From Comamonadaceae bacterium (GTDB lineage Bacteria > Pseudomonadota > Gammaproteobacteria > Burkholderiales > Burkholderiaceae_C), in contig CANGML010000004.1 of NCBI GenBank assembly GCA_947454585.1, positions 1 through 22,795 on the forward strand: a stretch of 22,795 nucleotides of DNA. Reading direction: 5' to 3'. This document shows positions 15,301 through 22,748 of this stretch, in pieces; positions within the stretch are counted from its first letter, which is position 1; each line of letters starts with the position of its first letter. The position numbers and the translations under genes are program-made. The notes below the pieces were generated by a model, which was given only the letters and a program-made list of their open reading frames with translations, was not told where the DNA came from and did no database searches.

Positions 15301-15980
15301 TCAATGGCTTGTGTGGGGGTGAACTCTGGCACTGCCACATCACGGGGTTTGCGCTCATGCTCCTTCCACATGTCGCTCAAGGTGTTTAGCAGCTGGGTGG
15401 GGTCTTGCCCGATGAGGGGGGTGATGTGCTGCAGGGTGTCGCCGCTGAGGGGATAAAACCATTCGCGCCAATAGTCTTGCACCAGCGTGAGTTTGAGTTG
15501 GTTGGCGTTTTCCAAGCGCGTTTGTTCAAACAGGTTGTGGCTCTCTAGCGCGTGCTGCGTGAGCATGCGGCGCGACCACCCGTGGATGGTGTAGATGGCT
15601 GCATCGTCCATCCACTCGGCCGCACAGTTGAGTTGCAAGGCGCAGCGCGGCCACAGCGATGCGTCAAAGTGGTCACGCAGTGTTTCTAAAAATGCATCCA
15701 CTTTCAGGGCGGCCGGAATCTCCCGGCCCTGCGCACTCAGGTCAAAGTAAGCGGCAGCTTGGCTCAGACGTTTTCGAATGCGCTCGCGCAGCTCGGCAGT
15801 GGCAGCTTCGGTGAAGGTCATCACCAAAATTTGTAGCGGTAACAACGCCTCGGTGCGTTCATGGCCCAACACCAAGCGCAGGTACAACGCAGCCAGGGTC
15901 CATGTTTTACCCGTGCCAGCGCTGGCCTCAATCACTTGGCGGCCGTGCAAGGGCAGGGTGTGTGGGTTGAGGACTTTCAT
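12348..15980 (-). CDS. recB: Exodeoxyribonuclease V beta subunit (RecB helicase-nuclease)
   Basis: About 1210 residues, near the length of E. coli RecB. I start it at ATG 15980, which overlaps the recC stop as ATGA; the frame runs back to 16034 but that would overlap recC by 58 bp. Motifs: Walker A EASAGTGKTWTLAALY (about 18-33), motif II LVDEFQDTDPWQY (about 395-407), GDPKQAIYSFRGAD, KSKGLQYPLVFVP, and RLLYVALTRAQ. The C-terminal nuclease domain has GTLLHDLLQWQ and then Asp1106, Asp1119 and Lys1121 (GSMDL, VVDYKSN). Their spacing of 13 and 2 equals that of the E. coli active-site residues D1067, D1080 and K1082. So both 3'-to-5' helicase and nuclease should work. The linker between helicase and nuclease holds a threefold DAIT repeat. 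RecBCD repairs double-strand breaks and degrades foreign linear DNA. Confidence 0.96.
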   Translation of the reverse strand: MKVLNPHTLPLHGRQVIEASAGTGKTWTLAALYLRLVLGHERTEALLPLQILVMTFTEAATAELRERIRKRLSQAAAYFDLSAQGREIPAALKVDAFLETLRDHFDASLWPRCALQLNCAAEWMDDAAIYTIHGWSRRMLTQHALESHNLFEQTRLENANQLKLTLVQDYWREWFYPLSGDTLQHITPLIGQDPTQLLNTLSDMWKEHERKPRDVAVPEFTPTQAIEAHMAWQAQVDAAAQVAREAWSDDVLQALQDAGAQKKIRGLRADYFANWLSTLQKWATPAAKTHTNKEDLKVLERFTTQALQAKGWAEAEGFGFFAALQSYINLWGKKLETEKRIALHAAHTVGAAYKVAKAQRAAFDFSDLLQNLHDAVKADDGRMAAAIRQQYPVALVDEFQDTDPWQYGTLNRIYAPEACSDANALVMIGDPKQAIYSFRGADLGTYLQARKDAQATNANALHTLDGNHRSSVGLVKAVNHVFMQSERPFASSQGDIAFVEVSAQGQEPALVVNGVERPPFTVWQMHPEVGAEVVSSASYLHHTAQVFADQMADLLNHGAAAPGDMAVLVRSQKQADAVRQALRARQIPNVYLSDYASVYQSAEATDLWRLLRAVASPLDTGWVRAAVGSRLWALNLHGVLAITQNEAQWEQLLEQFHLWHGLWQQHGVLPMLYQWLHSQHVAQRLLAEPEGERRLSNLLHLGELLQHAQQSLQGEHALVRFLGEQIQSQQHDSDAQQARLETDALCVKVITYHKSKGLQYPLVFVPFAGAFAVEKKTKTNFAQDDNNDEGEDDSDPTATSVEEDMRLLYVALTRAQRGLWMGVAETKSDVSKATTKSDLKLSALSQLLMRKARGDLAQQLHSVWGNCPHIQVSDLPELRGIQYQAPAALSAPKDALTPQRTHHSLWWTASFSAITRGLVSESKRDEAVADAITDAITDAITDTSADAGTDRGAVISVTESISAWQTFPAGARYGTLLHDLLQWQSQNNWPVANSDAPAWEQQAWAQLFARKASWLQLEDAPRAQLEPWLQAVVQTPLPLAELGAAPLTLSHLSPDHLWSEMEFNLEVHHLSASRLDQLIQSYVLEGSPRPALQARVLQGMLTGSMDLVLQHDGRYWVVDYKSNRLPSYDSASLQDAVLHKRYDVQYVLYTLALHRLLKVRLPGYDYAQHMGGAVYMFLRGIDAAGAGLHLHRPSQALIEALDTFFEQGTL
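13156..13191 (-). repeat. Three exact 12-bp tandem repeats inside recB
   Basis: The unit TCAGTGATGGCA (plus strand) occurs three times without change. It encodes Asp-Ala-Ile-Thr three times near residues 930-943 of RecB, within an acidic stretch between the helicase and nuclease domains. Because the unit is a multiple of three, copy-number change would lengthen or shorten the linker without breaking the frame. Confidence 0.9.
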
Positions 15981-18900
15981 GCGTGTGTCACCTTGGCCGC
16001 TTTGAGCATTGGCTCGTACAGGCGGGGACCCCAAAGGTTCAGGCCCGCTTCAATCTCTGCAAAGTGGCTGAACACGCGTTGCAAGGCTGGCGAGTCTTTG
16101 TATTCCCCGGCTTTGTGGTGCCCGCCCTCAAACGCAGTGTGTGCTTTGTTGATCGGGTCTTTGCTGCCGCCATGCACGCCCATCACCCACGCGCAGGCCG
16201 TTTTGGCGGCCACGGGCAGGGGCTGTGCCCAAGCTTCTTGATAGGCATTGCACAGGTCTTGCAAATGGACCAAGGCATCGTCTGCCCCGATGGGTTTGAG
16301 CTCGATGGCGGCATCTAAGCCAATTTGTACGCTGGTGGTGGGCGTGCCACTGGCACAGGCAGCCAAGTGGTGCAGCCACAGCTGGCTCAGTGAGGCGATG
16401 CGTGGGACGAGGTTTTCTTTTTTGCCTTCGGTCACCGCACCTGGGCGCAGCGCTACCTGCAGCCACTGTTGCCCCGCGCCGTGCGCTTGCGCGTTCGTGC
16501 GCCAAAGTGTGTGGCCATTGGCCCACTCGGCGCTGAAGTGGGTGAGGCCCAGTTGCCAGTGAGCGGACTGCACGCCCAAGGGCTGCGGCCACTCGCTCAA
16601 CAGCTCACCCAGTGGGGCCCGCAATTTTTCGCGGTCGTTCTCAAACAGATGTTGTTGTGCTTCGCCAAAACCGGCCATGGCGAGTTGGCCGCTGAGGCGC
16701 AGCTGGGCGATGGCTTGCGTTGCATCTTCTGTTTGCGCAATGCGCTGCGTGAGTTTGTATTTTTCTAATCCGCCGAGCGAAAAAGGTTCTTCTTCTTCGG
16801 CAGCGTCTGCGGGTTTGTCTAGACGCAAGCGCAATCGGTCGATTAAAAACACTTCCACCGGTTGGCGCAGCAAACGCAGCAAATGTTGGAGCGTCAGCTC
16901 GGTCGGTGCTGCAGAGTTGGGTGCGGTCGCTGCCGGTGAAGATGATGCCTGTCGTGCCCGCTGCCAATCCTGCGCATAGGTCTGAAATGGTGAGGCTTGT
17001 GTGAAGTACTTGGGCGAGAACGCTTGCAGCGGCTGCAAGGGCGCATCGAAGGCCGGCATGACATCGCCCTGTTCATCGCGTTGCATCCACGCCGCGTTGA
17101 GGTAGTCCATCAGCTGCGCCACCAATACCGAAGGCGGCTTCACTTCATGGTCGGTTGTGCGCCGTCCTTGCCAGCTGATGTAGAGCTTGTCGCGGGCTGA
17201 CAGCAGCGCTTCTAAAAACAAATAGCGATCGTCCTCGCGGCGCGAGCGGTCACCGGCGCGCCAGTGCACATTGGCGTATTGAGGGGCACTGCCGGCGTGA
17301 GCCGCATCGCTCATCAAATCAAAGTCCTGCGGGGTTTGGCTGCGCGGGTAGTCGCCATCGTTCATGCCCAACAAGCAGACGCACCTGAACGGGATCGAAC
17401 GCATGGGCATGAGCGTGGCGAACTGCACGCCACCGCCAAAGAAACGGCGTTGCATGGCAGGCTGTTGCAGCTGCGCCATCCAGTGTTCGCGCACCACCAC
17501 CAAGGGCAGGGGTGAATCGAGACGGGCCAGTTGGCATTCGCTCAGCCAAGTTTCTAGTGGCGCCATCACACGTTCAATCAGTCGTTCATCGCTTTCATTG
17601 CTGGGCTTGAAGAACAAGGCCACCAATTGCTGCAACACTGCCACCCATTGGGTGGGCGTGTGCGCTTGGCGCAGTTGGCGCAAGGCCATCTGTGTGTGAC
17701 GCAGCCATTGCAACAAACCCTCGACCACGCGTGCATCCAGCCCGCCCACGCCTGCTTGTGCAAGTGTGTCGGCCCACGGTGGGGTTGGCGCATCGTCAGC
17801 ACCGATGGCATAGCCGAGCAGCAAACGCTCGACGCCAAACAGCCAGCTGTTTTGGTTGGCATCGGCTAGGTCGTGCGCCATGCCCCAGGGCTTGCGGTGC
17901 TGTGCATCTAGGCCCCAGCGCACCCCCGCAGCGGCCAGCCACGTGTCGAGCAGGGCCACGTCGTGTTCTTCGAGGCCAAAGCGTTGGCGCACGGCGGCGA
18001 CTTCAAACAGGCTTTGCCATTCCACCCGCGTGATGCGCAGTTGGGGCAGTTGCAGCAGGGTATCTAGCGCTTGCACCAAGGGCTCGGTGCGGGGCGTGGT
18101 GTCGGCCACGGTGTAGGGCAGGTGGCGTGGGTCGTGGTGTTGGGCGTTGTGGGCAAAGCGACCAAACACCGCGTGGATGTGCGGTGCAAAGTTGGCCATG
18201 TCGGGCACCATCACCATGATGTCGCTGGGCTTTAAGGTGTCATCGGCGTCCAGCCACGCCAACAGGCGGTCATGCAGCACTTCTACTTCGCGCTGGGCGG
18301 CGTGTGTTTGCACAAAGGCCACGCTGCTGTCGTGCGCAGGCACCTCTTGTGGCGTGTGTGGCAAAGGCGCTAGGTTGAGCAGGGCCGACTGCAAGTGCTC
18401 CAGGATGGTGGGCGCGCGGTCTTCTTCAGCGGCAGTGAGGACCGGGTCGACAAACACATCGACACGACTGAACAGGCTTTGGTAGCGCTCTACATCGTCA
18501 AAGCCATCGAGTAAATGTAAATAGTCACGCCCATGTTTGCCCCAGGCTGCCAGAAGCGGGTGGGTGTCGGTGTGCAAGGTGTATTGGTCGGCTTCGGTCA
18601 ATGTGCCATCGGCTTGCGGTATGGGCAAGCCGGCTTTGTGCGCTTGGCGCTGCTTGGCTGATTGAGCTAACTTGGTTAAGGGCACCCGGCTTTCCACCAC
18701 ATGGCCCCAGTAGTGCTGACAGGGGTTTTGCACCAGCATCAGCACTTGGCTCACCCGACCCAATGCAGCCAAGGCTTGCACAGTTTGCATGGGCAGCGAT
18801 GTGACGCCAAACACCAAGATGCGATGCGGGACACCCGCCGGGCGCTGGCCCTCGGGGATAGACGCCATCTTTGCCAAGAATGCTTCATGCACTTTGGCGC

Positions 18901-19540
18901 GCGAGCTGAAGCTGTGCTGCATCGCTGCACCGACTTGGGCATCCGCAGCCAAGTCGGTGAGTAACGCCCGCCACAGTTCGGGCTGCCAGCTTTGAGCCGC
19001 GGGCAGTGCTGTGGCGGTGCCCGCAGAGGTGCGCAGTTGGTCGCCATCGTTGGCCCAGTCTTCCAGCCAATCGGCGCGGTAGTTTTGGTAGCCGTCCAGC
19101 ACGTCGGCCAGTTGTGCGGCAAGCTGGTAAGCGCGGCGGTTCATGCTGAAAGCTTCGCCGTCTGGCCGTGCGAGGTAGTTGCTCAGGGGGGTAAAGCTGG
19201 GTTTCTCAAGCAGCGTGGGTAGCAAGCGCATGATGCGCCACAGCAACGGCGACTTGTCCAAGGGCATGTGCGCGGGCACGTTGTCGGGGCCCAGCACGGC
19301 GCGGTAAATCTGCCACAACTTGGCAGAGGGCAGCTCCAACTGCGTGGCTGTGCAAACCCCTAAGTCTTTGGCCAAGGCCAGCTCGAGCCAATGCTTCATG
19401 CCGTTGCTTTGCACCAGCACGACCTCGGGTGCGAGCACGGGCAGTGGGTGCTGGCGAATGACCTGTACCGCCAGTTCGCGCAGGCCCTCGAGCTGGTTGC
19501 TGTGCAGCACCATAAAACCGGTGGTGTGAGGACTAGACAT
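15977..19540 (-). CDS. recC: Exodeoxyribonuclease V gamma subunit (RecC)
   Basis: About 1187 residues, close to other RecC proteins. The N-terminus has VLHSNQLEGLRELA, the usual opening of RecC, then VQSNGMKHWLELALAKDLG. Near residues 700-730 it has FATLMPMRSIPF and LLGMNDGDYPRSQTPQDFDL, the most diagnostic RecC segment, and later YLFLEALLSARDKLYISWQG. RecC is a defunct helicase that splits the duplex, holds RecB and RecD together and scans for Chi. The start could be ATG 19540 or ATG 19513; the second matches the family better, and neither has a good ribosome-binding site. It is the first gene of the array and is followed by recB with a 4-bp ATGA overlap. The order recC-recB-recD is contiguous, without the ptrA gene that separates them in E. 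coli. Confidence 0.95.
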   Translation of the reverse strand: MSSPHTTGFMVLHSNQLEGLRELAVQVIRQHPLPVLAPEVVLVQSNGMKHWLELALAKDLGVCTATQLELPSAKLWQIYRAVLGPDNVPAHMPLDKSPLLWRIMRLLPTLLEKPSFTPLSNYLARPDGEAFSMNRRAYQLAAQLADVLDGYQNYRADWLEDWANDGDQLRTSAGTATALPAAQSWQPELWRALLTDLAADAQVGAAMQHSFSSRAKVHEAFLAKMASIPEGQRPAGVPHRILVFGVTSLPMQTVQALAALGRVSQVLMLVQNPCQHYWGHVVESRVPLTKLAQSAKQRQAHKAGLPIPQADGTLTEADQYTLHTDTHPLLAAWGKHGRDYLHLLDGFDDVERYQSLFSRVDVFVDPVLTAAEEDRAPTILEHLQSALLNLAPLPHTPQEVPAHDSSVAFVQTHAAQREVEVLHDRLLAWLDADDTLKPSDIMVMVPDMANFAPHIHAVFGRFAHNAQHHDPRHLPYTVADTTPRTEPLVQALDTLLQLPQLRITRVEWQSLFEVAAVRQRFGLEEHDVALLDTWLAAAGVRWGLDAQHRKPWGMAHDLADANQNSWLFGVERLLLGYAIGADDAPTPPWADTLAQAGVGGLDARVVEGLLQWLRHTQMALRQLRQAHTPTQWVAVLQQLVALFFKPSNESDERLIERVMAPLETWLSECQLARLDSPLPLVVVREHWMAQLQQPAMQRRFFGGGVQFATLMPMRSIPFRCVCLLGMNDGDYPRSQTPQDFDLMSDAAHAGSAPQYANVHWRAGDRSRREDDRYLFLEALLSARDKLYISWQGRRTTDHEVKPPSVLVAQLMDYLNAAWMQRDEQGDVMPAFDAPLQPLQAFSPKYFTQASPFQTYAQDWQRARQASSSPAATAPNSAAPTELTLQHLLRLLRQPVEVFLIDRLRLRLDKPADAAEEEEPFSLGGLEKYKLTQRIAQTEDATQAIAQLRLSGQLAMAGFGEAQQHLFENDREKLRAPLGELLSEWPQPLGVQSAHWQLGLTHFSAEWANGHTLWRTNAQAHGAGQQWLQVALRPGAVTEGKKENLVPRIASLSQLWLHHLAACASGTPTTSVQIGLDAAIELKPIGADDALVHLQDLCNAYQEAWAQPLPVAAKTACAWVMGVHGGSKDPINKAHTAFEGGHHKAGEYKDSPALQRVFSHFAEIEAGLNLWGPRLYEPMLKAAKVTHA

Positions 19541-19684
19541 GAGGGGTGCGAAGGGCTAATCGGTTGGTCACCGCATGAGCATACTGGATGCGTAGGCGCA
19601 AACCATGAGCCATTCAAGCGTCAATAAACCGACACTATAGAATTCATAATTTTTTAATAAATGAATACTTGACGATTAATTGAC
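19541..19684. promoter_or_regulatory. AT-rich divergent intergenic region upstream of recC and the DUF333 gene
   Basis: A 144-bp spacer between divergent genes. In 19641-19684, 36 of 44 bases are A or T, well above the surroundings. It holds a 6-bp inverted repeat, ATTCAT at 19642-19647 and ATGAAT at 19661-19666. A TATAGT on the minus strand (about 19634-19639) could be a -10 box for the recCBD-zorABC array, and TATAGA on the plus strand for the DUF333 gene, but no good -35 partner is seen for either. It is the best place for the promoter of the whole array. Confidence 0.4.
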
Positions 19685-19924
19685 ATGAAGATTTTAAAAG
19701 CTGCCACCGTTTTCGTCCTTGCCCTCGCCACATGGGGTTGCACCCGGTCGGACATGACCACCGCCGAACGCATGGCCTTGGCCAACCCTGCCTCGGTGAA
19801 CTGCATCAAATTAGGCGGCAAGTTGACCCTTCTGCACACCTCACAAGGTGATGTGGGCATGTGCCAATTGCCCTCGGGTCGGGTGTGTGAGGAGTGGGCT
19901 TTGTTTCGGGGGGAGTGTTTGTGA
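19685..19924 (+). CDS. Small exported DUF333-domain protein
   Basis: A 79-residue protein. The N-terminus (MKILKAATVFVLALATWGC) is a signal peptide ending in a Cys at residue 19. The -3 to -1 residues TWG are a poor lipobox, so it may be a lipoprotein or a cleaved periplasmic protein. The mature part matches the DUF333 domain: LANPASVNCIKLGGKL, then DVGMCQLPSGRVCEEWALFRGEC, with four cysteines likely to form disulfides. Members are small secreted or lipoproteins with no established biochemical role; some carry the label 'hemolysin' without proof. No Shine-Dalgarno site precedes the ATG, but the family match fixes the frame. It is divergent from recC and followed, after 75 bp, by the UspA gene. 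Confidence 0.88.
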   Translation: MKILKAATVFVLALATWGCTRSDMTTAERMALANPASVNCIKLGGKLTLLHTSQGDVGMCQLPSGRVCEEWALFRGECL

Positions 19925-19999
19925 TAAGTGCCCTAGCGCACATACACGCAGGCCATGGAGGCGCACGATGTAGCCATCGTCAACTCTCAGCGTCTTTCT

Positions 20000-20413
20000 A
20001 TGAAAATTCTTGTTCCCACAGATGGTTCTGCTTGCGCCTTGCGCGCTGCTAAATACGCGGGCACGTTGCGGCCTAGAGGCACGATCACCTTGATTTCGGT
20101 GCATGACGACACGGGGCTCAAGCATTTGAAAAAGTTTTTCCCCAAAGACACCATCACCGAATACCTGCGCGAGCAGAGCGACAAAGACTTGAAGTCATCT
20201 CGTAGCGCTTTAGACAAAACTGGTGTGCCGCACGACATGATCATCAAAACGGGTCATGTGGCCGAAGAGATCGTGAAGGCCGCGAAAGAGGGCAAGTTTG
20301 ATCTGATCGTGATGGGGGCCAAAGGTCGCTCCATCGTGAGCGACATGCTCATTGGCTCGGTGGCTCAGCGTGTCCTGACCCTCACCAAGTTGCCGCTGAC
20401 GTTCATCAAGTAA
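20000..20413 (+). CDS. Universal stress protein (UspA family, ATP-binding type)
   Basis: A 137-residue single-domain Usp. I choose ATG 20000, which gives the family start MKILVPTDGSACALRAAKYA; the frame is open back to 19955 but that leader is not Usp-like. The C-terminal ATP-binding pattern G-2x-G-9x-G-S is complete (MGAKGRSIVSDMLIGS), followed by the strand LPLTFIK. Family members bind ATP and are induced by starvation or other stress; the exact role of this one is unknown. No clear promoter or ribosome-binding site is seen in the 75 bp after the DUF333 gene. It converges on a Bug gene with 24 bp between. Confidence 0.93.
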   Translation: MKILVPTDGSACALRAAKYAGTLRPRGTITLISVHDDTGLKHLKKFFPKDTITEYLREQSDKDLKSSRSALDKTGVPHDMIIKTGHVAEEIVKAAKEGKFDLIVMGAKGRSIVSDMLIGSVAQRVLTLTKLPLTFIK

Positions 20414-20418
20414 GGCAA

Positions 20419-20432
20419 GGGTCAAACGACCC
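20419..20432. terminator. Short convergent hairpin between usp and the Bug gene
   Basis: GGGTC and GACCC form a 5-bp stem with a 4-base loop in the 24-bp gap between the converging stops (20413 and 20438). There is no T-run, so it is at best a weak terminator or a 3'-end stabiliser for both transcripts. Confidence 0.4.
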
Positions 20433-20437
20433 AACGC

Positions 20438-21442
20438 TTAAATGCCTTCGGGCTTGATCTGCGCCCGTGCAATCACGGGCTTCCAGCGCGCTTGTTCGAG
20501 TTTGATGAACGCTTCAAACTCGGCACGCGTGTTGCCCACGGCCAGCGCGGTGTCTTGGCTGAGTTTGTCGTGCACCACTTTGCCACGCGCGGCGGCGATG
20601 GCTTCTTTCTCGAGCTTGTCGAGGTTGGGCTTGGGCAGTTTGCTGGGAGCCAGCAGGCCATACCACTGCGTCATCTCAAACCCTTTGAAGCCTTGCTCGG
20701 CCACGGTGGGCACATCGGGCAACAGCGGCAGGCGTGCGCTGCTGCCGGTGGCAATGCAACGCAGCTTGCCAGCTTTGATGAACTGCAGCAGCGCCGGTGC
20801 GCCTGCGGCGGCGGCATCAAGTCGGCCTGCCATCAGGTCGGTCAGCATCGCACCTGTGCCACGGTAGGGCACATGCAGCACAAAGGTGTCGGTGGCCATC
20901 TTCAAATACTCAAACGCCAAGTGGCCCGCGCTGCCGTTGCCTGCGGAGCCGTAGTTGAGCTTGGCGGGGTTGGCTTTGGCGTAGGCCACAAATTCTTTGA
21001 GGTTCTTCACGGGCAAGTCGGGATGCACCACATACAAGCTAGGCACTTTGGAGATGAGGGTGATGGGCGTGAAGTCTTTGTTGGGGTCGTAGGGCAGTTT
21101 GGGGAAGATGAATTGATTGACGGCCAGCGTGCCGATGTGCCCCAAGATAAGCGTGTGGTCGTCGCTGGCGTTGGCCACTTCTTGCATGGCAATGTTGCCT
21201 GCGCCGCCGGGTTTGTTGTCAACAAACACGTTTTGGCCAAGGGTCTTCGCCATCTCGCCCGCCAAGGCGCGGGCCACAATTTCGCTGCTACCGCCGGGGG
21301 CAAAGGGGACGACCAAACGCAAGGGCTTGGTGGGCCAAGCGCTATCAGCTTGCGAGTGCATGGGCAATAAGGCCAGTGCAGAGGCGGTTGACGTAGCCAA
21401 TAGTTGGCGACGGGTGAGCGGTGTGTGTGGGTTGTGTGACAT
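20438..21442 (-). CDS. Bug/TctC-family substrate-binding protein with Tat-type signal
   Basis: A 334-residue Bug-family periplasmic binding protein. The N-terminus LTRRQLLATSTASALALLPM has a twin-arginine motif (TRRQLL), so export as a folded protein by Tat is likely, unlike the Sec-type first Bug protein of the window. The mature part begins WPTKPLRLVVPFAPGGSSEIVARALAG and has the NKPGGAGN ligand loop, both typical of the family. The length is normal. No TctA/TctB transporter genes are close. The ligand is unknown. It is divergent from the livK-type gene over 154 bp, and the start at ATG 21442 lacks a strong ribosome-binding site. Confidence 0.93.
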   Translation of the reverse strand: MSHNPHTPLTRRQLLATSTASALALLPMHSQADSAWPTKPLRLVVPFAPGGSSEIVARALAGEMAKTLGQNVFVDNKPGGAGNIAMQEVANASDDHTLILGHIGTLAVNQFIFPKLPYDPNKDFTPITLISKVPSLYVVHPDLPVKNLKEFVAYAKANPAKLNYGSAGNGSAGHLAFEYLKMATDTFVLHVPYRGTGAMLTDLMAGRLDAAAAGAPALLQFIKAGKLRCIATGSSARLPLLPDVPTVAEQGFKGFEMTQWYGLLAPSKLPKPNLDKLEKEAIAAARGKVVHDKLSQDTALAVGNTRAEFEAFIKLEQARWKPVIARAQIKPEGI

Positions 21443-21596
21443 CTGTCTGTTTCGAGGTTTGTGCAGTGGTGATGCTAAGGTCTCTTTGGTGCTTTCAAGC
21501 TACTTTTTCATTAACCTAAATAGTCTCGGCCGTGATTTGTCGTGTCGTGGAATATGTGCAGAATGTGGGTTCTTTTTTAAAAGCAGGAGACAAAAA
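21443..21596. promoter_or_regulatory. Divergent promoter region between the Bug gene and livK
   Basis: A 154-bp spacer with no gene. It must start transcription both ways. On the plus strand TTGGTG near 21487 with CATTAA 17 bp on is a weak promoter match. A strong ribosome-binding site for livK lies at its right end. No clear operator repeat is visible. Confidence 0.3.
21585..21590 (+). promoter_or_regulatory. Ribosome-binding site that sets the livK start
   Basis: AGGAGA lies 6 bp before ATG 21597. It decides the start, because the same frame is open for 480 bp further upstream (to 21117), across the divergent Bug gene. Confidence 0.8.
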
Positions 21597-22733
21597 ATGA
21601 AATTATTCAAACAACTGGTGCTGTCGGCTTTGATCGGTGTGGCATCGATCGCGAGCGCACAGAACATCAAGATCGTTGGCTTGGTTGAGCTGACGGGCAC
21701 GGGTGCTACCTCGGGCACCAATTTTGACAACGGCATCAAATTGGCCGTGAAAGAGATCAATGCCGCAGGCGGCATTTTGGGTAAGAAGATCGACTATGTG
21801 TCTTACGACACGCAGTCCAACCCCGGCGTGGCCAAAGGCCTGGCTGACAAAGCCGTGGACGATGGCGCTTATGTGGTGATGGGCCCCGTGTTCTCCGGCT
21901 CGATCATGGTGAGCATGGCCTCCACCAAGCGCGCGGAAATTCCAAACTTCACCGGCGGTGAAGCCGCGGCCATCACGCAGCAAGGCAACCCCTACATCTT
22001 CCGTACCTCCTTCACGCAATCCACGGCGATGCCCAAGATTGCCAATTACATCCGCGACAAGGTGAAAGCCAAAACCGTGGACTTGGTCTATGTGAACAAC
22101 GACTTTGGCAAAGGCGGTCGTGACTTGATCATCAAGTCCCTGGAGGCGCGTGGCATCAAAATCGGCGCAGACATTTCTTCTGATCCAGGCCAGGTGGACT
22201 TCAGCAGCGTGGTGATTAGGGCTAAGCAGTCCAACGGCGATGCTTTGTTTGTCTATTCCAACGAAGAAGAGTCTGCACGTTTGCTGCGCGAGCTGAAAAA
22301 GCAAGGCTACAAAAAACCGGTGATTGGTGAGACCGTGCTGACCAGCCAAAAAGTGATTGAGCTCGCAGGCGACGCCGCCAACGGGGCCATCGCCCACGTG
22401 GGCTTGACAGCAGATGCACCACAAGCGGGTGTGAAAAAATTTGACGCGGCCTTCCAAAAAGAATTCAACGCACGCTCCGACCACAACGGTTTGAAGGGCT
22501 ATATCGGCATGTACACCGTCAAGGCGGTGACTGAGAAGATGGGTAAGTTTGATGCCAAAGCTTTTGCTGCTGCGATGAAAAACATCAGCCTGTCTGCCAA
22601 AGCCAACCCCGGTTTGTTGTTGGACATCAGCTATGACGAGAACGGCGACTTGGACCGCGAAAGCTACTTGACCACCGTGGTCAACGGCAAACAAGTGGTG
22701 AGTGAAATCTTGCCGCCTGTGAACAAAAAGTAA
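21597..22733 (+). CDS. Branched-chain amino acid ABC transporter substrate-binding protein (LivK type)
   Basis: A 378-residue periplasmic binding protein of the Leu/Ile/Val-binding (PBP1) family. The start at ATG 21597 follows an AGGAGA site and gives a clean Sec signal peptide (MKLFKQLVLSALIGVASIAS, cleaved near residue 21). The mature protein starts IKIVGLVELTGTGATSGTNF and has the family pattern GIKLAVKEINAAGGILGKKI, then the ligand-site region VVMGPVFSGSIMVSM and a later NDFGKGG. It delivers branched-chain amino acids or another small organic acid or amide to a LivHMGF-type permease, none of which is in the window. The real specificity cannot be told from sequence. It is divergent from the second Bug gene and 15 bp upstream of a further gene. 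Confidence 0.93.
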   Translation: MKLFKQLVLSALIGVASIASAQNIKIVGLVELTGTGATSGTNFDNGIKLAVKEINAAGGILGKKIDYVSYDTQSNPGVAKGLADKAVDDGAYVVMGPVFSGSIMVSMASTKRAEIPNFTGGEAAAITQQGNPYIFRTSFTQSTAMPKIANYIRDKVKAKTVDLVYVNNDFGKGGRDLIIKSLEARGIKIGADISSDPGQVDFSSVVIRAKQSNGDALFVYSNEEESARLLRELKKQGYKKPVIGETVLTSQKVIELAGDAANGAIAHVGLTADAPQAGVKKFDAAFQKEFNARSDHNGLKGYIGMYTVKAVTEKMGKFDAKAFAAAMKNISLSAKANPGLLLDISYDENGDLDRESYLTTVVNGKQVVSEILPPVNKK

Positions 22734-22748
22734 GGAAAGTTAAAAGCC

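Noticed and set aside
15981..16034. Longer recB start
   Set aside because: It would overlap recC by 58 bp and add 18 non-conserved residues; ATG 15980 overlaps the recC stop as ATGA and gives the normal RecB opening.
20492..21370. A 292-codon plus-strand open frame
   Set aside because: It is the antisense shadow of the Tat-type Bug protein; composition is unnatural and there is no ribosome-binding site.
21117..21596. Long N-terminal extension of the livK frame
   Set aside because: It runs through the divergent Bug gene; the good ribosome-binding site and signal peptide place the start at 21597.
21603..22694. A 363-codon open frame on the minus strand
   Set aside because: It lies fully opposite the livK-type gene, has no family-like motifs and is rich in His, Val and Gly as expected from an antisense shadow.
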